From NCBI GenBank assembly GCA_021812735.1, contig JAKAMV010000689.1:1-5532 (forward strand): 5,532 nt of DNA, read 5' to 3'. Position numbers and translations under genes: made by a program. Under the pieces are notes generated by a model that searched no databases, had not been told where the DNA came from, and saw nothing but the letters and a program-made list of their open reading frames with translations. This document shows, piece by piece, positions 4,838 through 5,532 of the stretch. The DNA is from Chloroflexota bacterium. Its GTDB lineage: Bacteria; Chloroflexota; Limnocylindria; Limnocylindrales; CSP1-4. How positions within the stretch are numbered: the stretch's first letter is position 1; every line of letters begins with the position of its first letter.

Positions 4838-5001
4838 GCGGCTCGGGATCCGCGCTTGCGCTTCATGGGGACGACATTCGCGCTGTCGGGCCCAACAGCC
4901 AAGCGTTCCCGTGCATCGTCGAGGCGCACCGCCTCGCGGATCGCGAACGCCAGGGCGGCGGCGACCGGGTCCACGCGGCGAGGGGCGGGGCGCTCGGTCA
5001 T
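4834..5001 (-). CDS. Small 55-aa protein of unknown function between rusA and recombinase
   Basis: A short gene I do not recognise. The start ATG (5001) overlaps the stop of the RusA gene as ATGA, and its own stop overlaps the recombinase ATG as ATGA. Two precise 4-base overlaps make it a translated gene rather than a spacer. The product has a proline/arginine-rich start, one predicted amphipathic helix (about residues 10-36, DPVAAALAFAIREAVRLDDA and on) and a basic tail (MKRKRGSRAA). Size, charge and position directly before the recombinase would suit a DNA-binding helper such as a recombination directionality factor. This is a guess from context with no motif support. Confidence 0.65.
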   Translation of the reverse strand: MTERPAPRRVDPVAAALAFAIREAVRLDDARERLAVGPDSANVVPMKRKRGSRAA

Positions 5002-5474
5002 CGGGTGGCCGCCAGCCTGCGGACCCGGATCGACGCCCCGGGAGCCTCGCCCTCGTCGGGCCAGCGCTTCTCGACGACCAGGCGGACGGCTTGCTTGTCG
5101 TCGACGTAGACGACCGAGGTCAGGGCGTCGAGCGCAGCGCGGGCGAGCTTGTCCCCATCGGGCGTGCCAGTGTGCCAGACGGGGGCATCGAGGCGGAGCT
5201 GACGGACGGCGCGGCGTCCGTTGGCAGGGAGGTAGTGCGACGCCGGGCGCGCGGCCGGCCGGAACACGAGGTCCACGGCCAGGGGCCCCTCAGCCAGTGG
5301 TCGGCCGGCCATGGCAGTCCGCGCCTCGGTGGCGATCGCACCGCGCCACGCAAGCAGGGGAGCGGTCCTCGTCACGTGGACGGCTCGGCCGCCCGCCACG
5401 AAGGACCGCCCGGATCCCTGCGGCACCGGCGTGCCGCGGACCTCGATGGCGATCACCTCGTCGGCCGTGGTCAC
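4998..5474 (-). CDS. rusA: RusA-family Holliday-junction resolvase (phage type)
   Basis: Predicted 158-residue endonuclease that cuts four-way DNA junctions, typically from prophages and integrative elements. Visible family features: the N-terminal GTPVPQGSGR (14-23), GPLAVDLVFRP (63-73), and the metal-site block TPDGDKLARAALDAL (104-118) followed by VVYVDDKQAV (121-130). Asp106, Asp108, Asp116 and Asp125/126 are the candidate metal ligands. The start is taken as GTG at 5474 rather than the in-frame GTG at 5513. It has GGAG eight bases upstream and overlaps the preceding gene's stop as GTGA, and the conserved sequence starts soon after. The stop overlaps the 55-aa gene. It marks this side of the window as phage-like DNA. 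Confidence 0.85.
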   Translation of the reverse strand: MTTADEVIAIEVRGTPVPQGSGRSFVAGGRAVHVTRTAPLLAWRGAIATEARTAMAGRPLAEGPLAVDLVFRPAARPASHYLPANGRRAVRQLRLDAPVWHTGTPDGDKLARAALDALTSVVYVDDKQAVRLVVEKRWPDEGEAPGASIRVRRLAATR

Positions 5475-5532
5475 GCGGCCTTCTCCTTCGACCAGCTGTG
5501 CAGGGCGAGGCACGCGCGGAACGCGATCCAGT
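5471..5532 (-). CDS. 3' end of an unidentified gene upstream of rusA
   Basis: Only the last 19 codons and the stop are in the window. The frame ends WIAFRACLALHSWSKEKAA and its TGA overlaps the rusA GTG as GTGA, repeating the coupling pattern of the operon. This overlap is the reason to believe it is real; the fragment is too short to identify. Confidence 0.5.
   Translation of the reverse strand, partial: WIAFRACLALHSWSKEKAA
5483..5486 (-). promoter_or_regulatory. Ribosome binding site deciding the rusA start
   Basis: The minus strand reads GAAGGAGAAGGCCGC directly before GTG (5474). The GGAG sits eight bases from the start codon and lies within the last codons of the upstream gene. It favours 5474 over the GTG at 5513. 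Confidence 0.6.

Noticed and set aside
3811..5109. 432-aa open frame on the plus strand
   Set aside because: It lies antisense to the recombinase and RusA genes, has no family features, and is explained by high-GC frame openness opposite real genes.
1..5532. CRISPR array or other tandem repeats
   Set aside because: No regularly spaced repeats are present; the only long repeat pair is the two tRNA-end copies.

Overview
The window is very GC-rich, with GTG starts, ATGA/GTGA gene overlaps and one apparently leaderless gene. This fits a high-GC bacterium of the Actinomycetota or Chloroflexota (Limnocylindria-like) type. That placement rests on protein style and composition only and is not certain.

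Layout, left to right. (1) Positions 1-646 hold the 3' three quarters of an IS5-family transposase, cut by the window edge. (2) Positions 727-1236 (minus) encode a small secreted lipoprotein. (3) Positions 1237-1652 have no gene, but contain a 30-bp sequence (1422-1451) that looks like the 3' end of a tRNA, T-loop through CCA, without the rest of the tRNA. (4) Positions 1653-3223 (plus) are a two-gene AbiE type IV toxin-antitoxin/abortive-infection operon: antitoxin AbiEi, then nucleotidyltransferase toxin AbiEii. (5) A second copy of the tRNA-end sequence lies at 3286-3315, so AbiE sits between direct repeats 1864 bp apart. (6) Positions 3163-4837 (minus) are a large serine recombinase. Its reading frame runs through the second repeat into the AbiE block, and its N-terminus, with the catalytic serine, is out of frame with the rest. 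(7) Further upstream on the minus strand are a 55-aa gene of unknown function, a RusA-type Holliday-junction resolvase and the tail of another gene. All are joined by 4-base stop/start overlaps, so this is one phage-like operon that ends in the recombinase.

Reading as a whole: this appears to be the edge of a tRNA-targeted mobile island, probably at a proline tRNA gene. A large-serine-recombinase element lies to the right. A compact AbiE defence cassette with no integrase of its own lies between two attachment-like repeats. IS/lipoprotein DNA lies to the left. The main points to check are the repeat-bounded AbiE cassette, the frameshift that separates Ser25 from the rest of the recombinase, and the attachment site inside the recombinase's 3' coding end.
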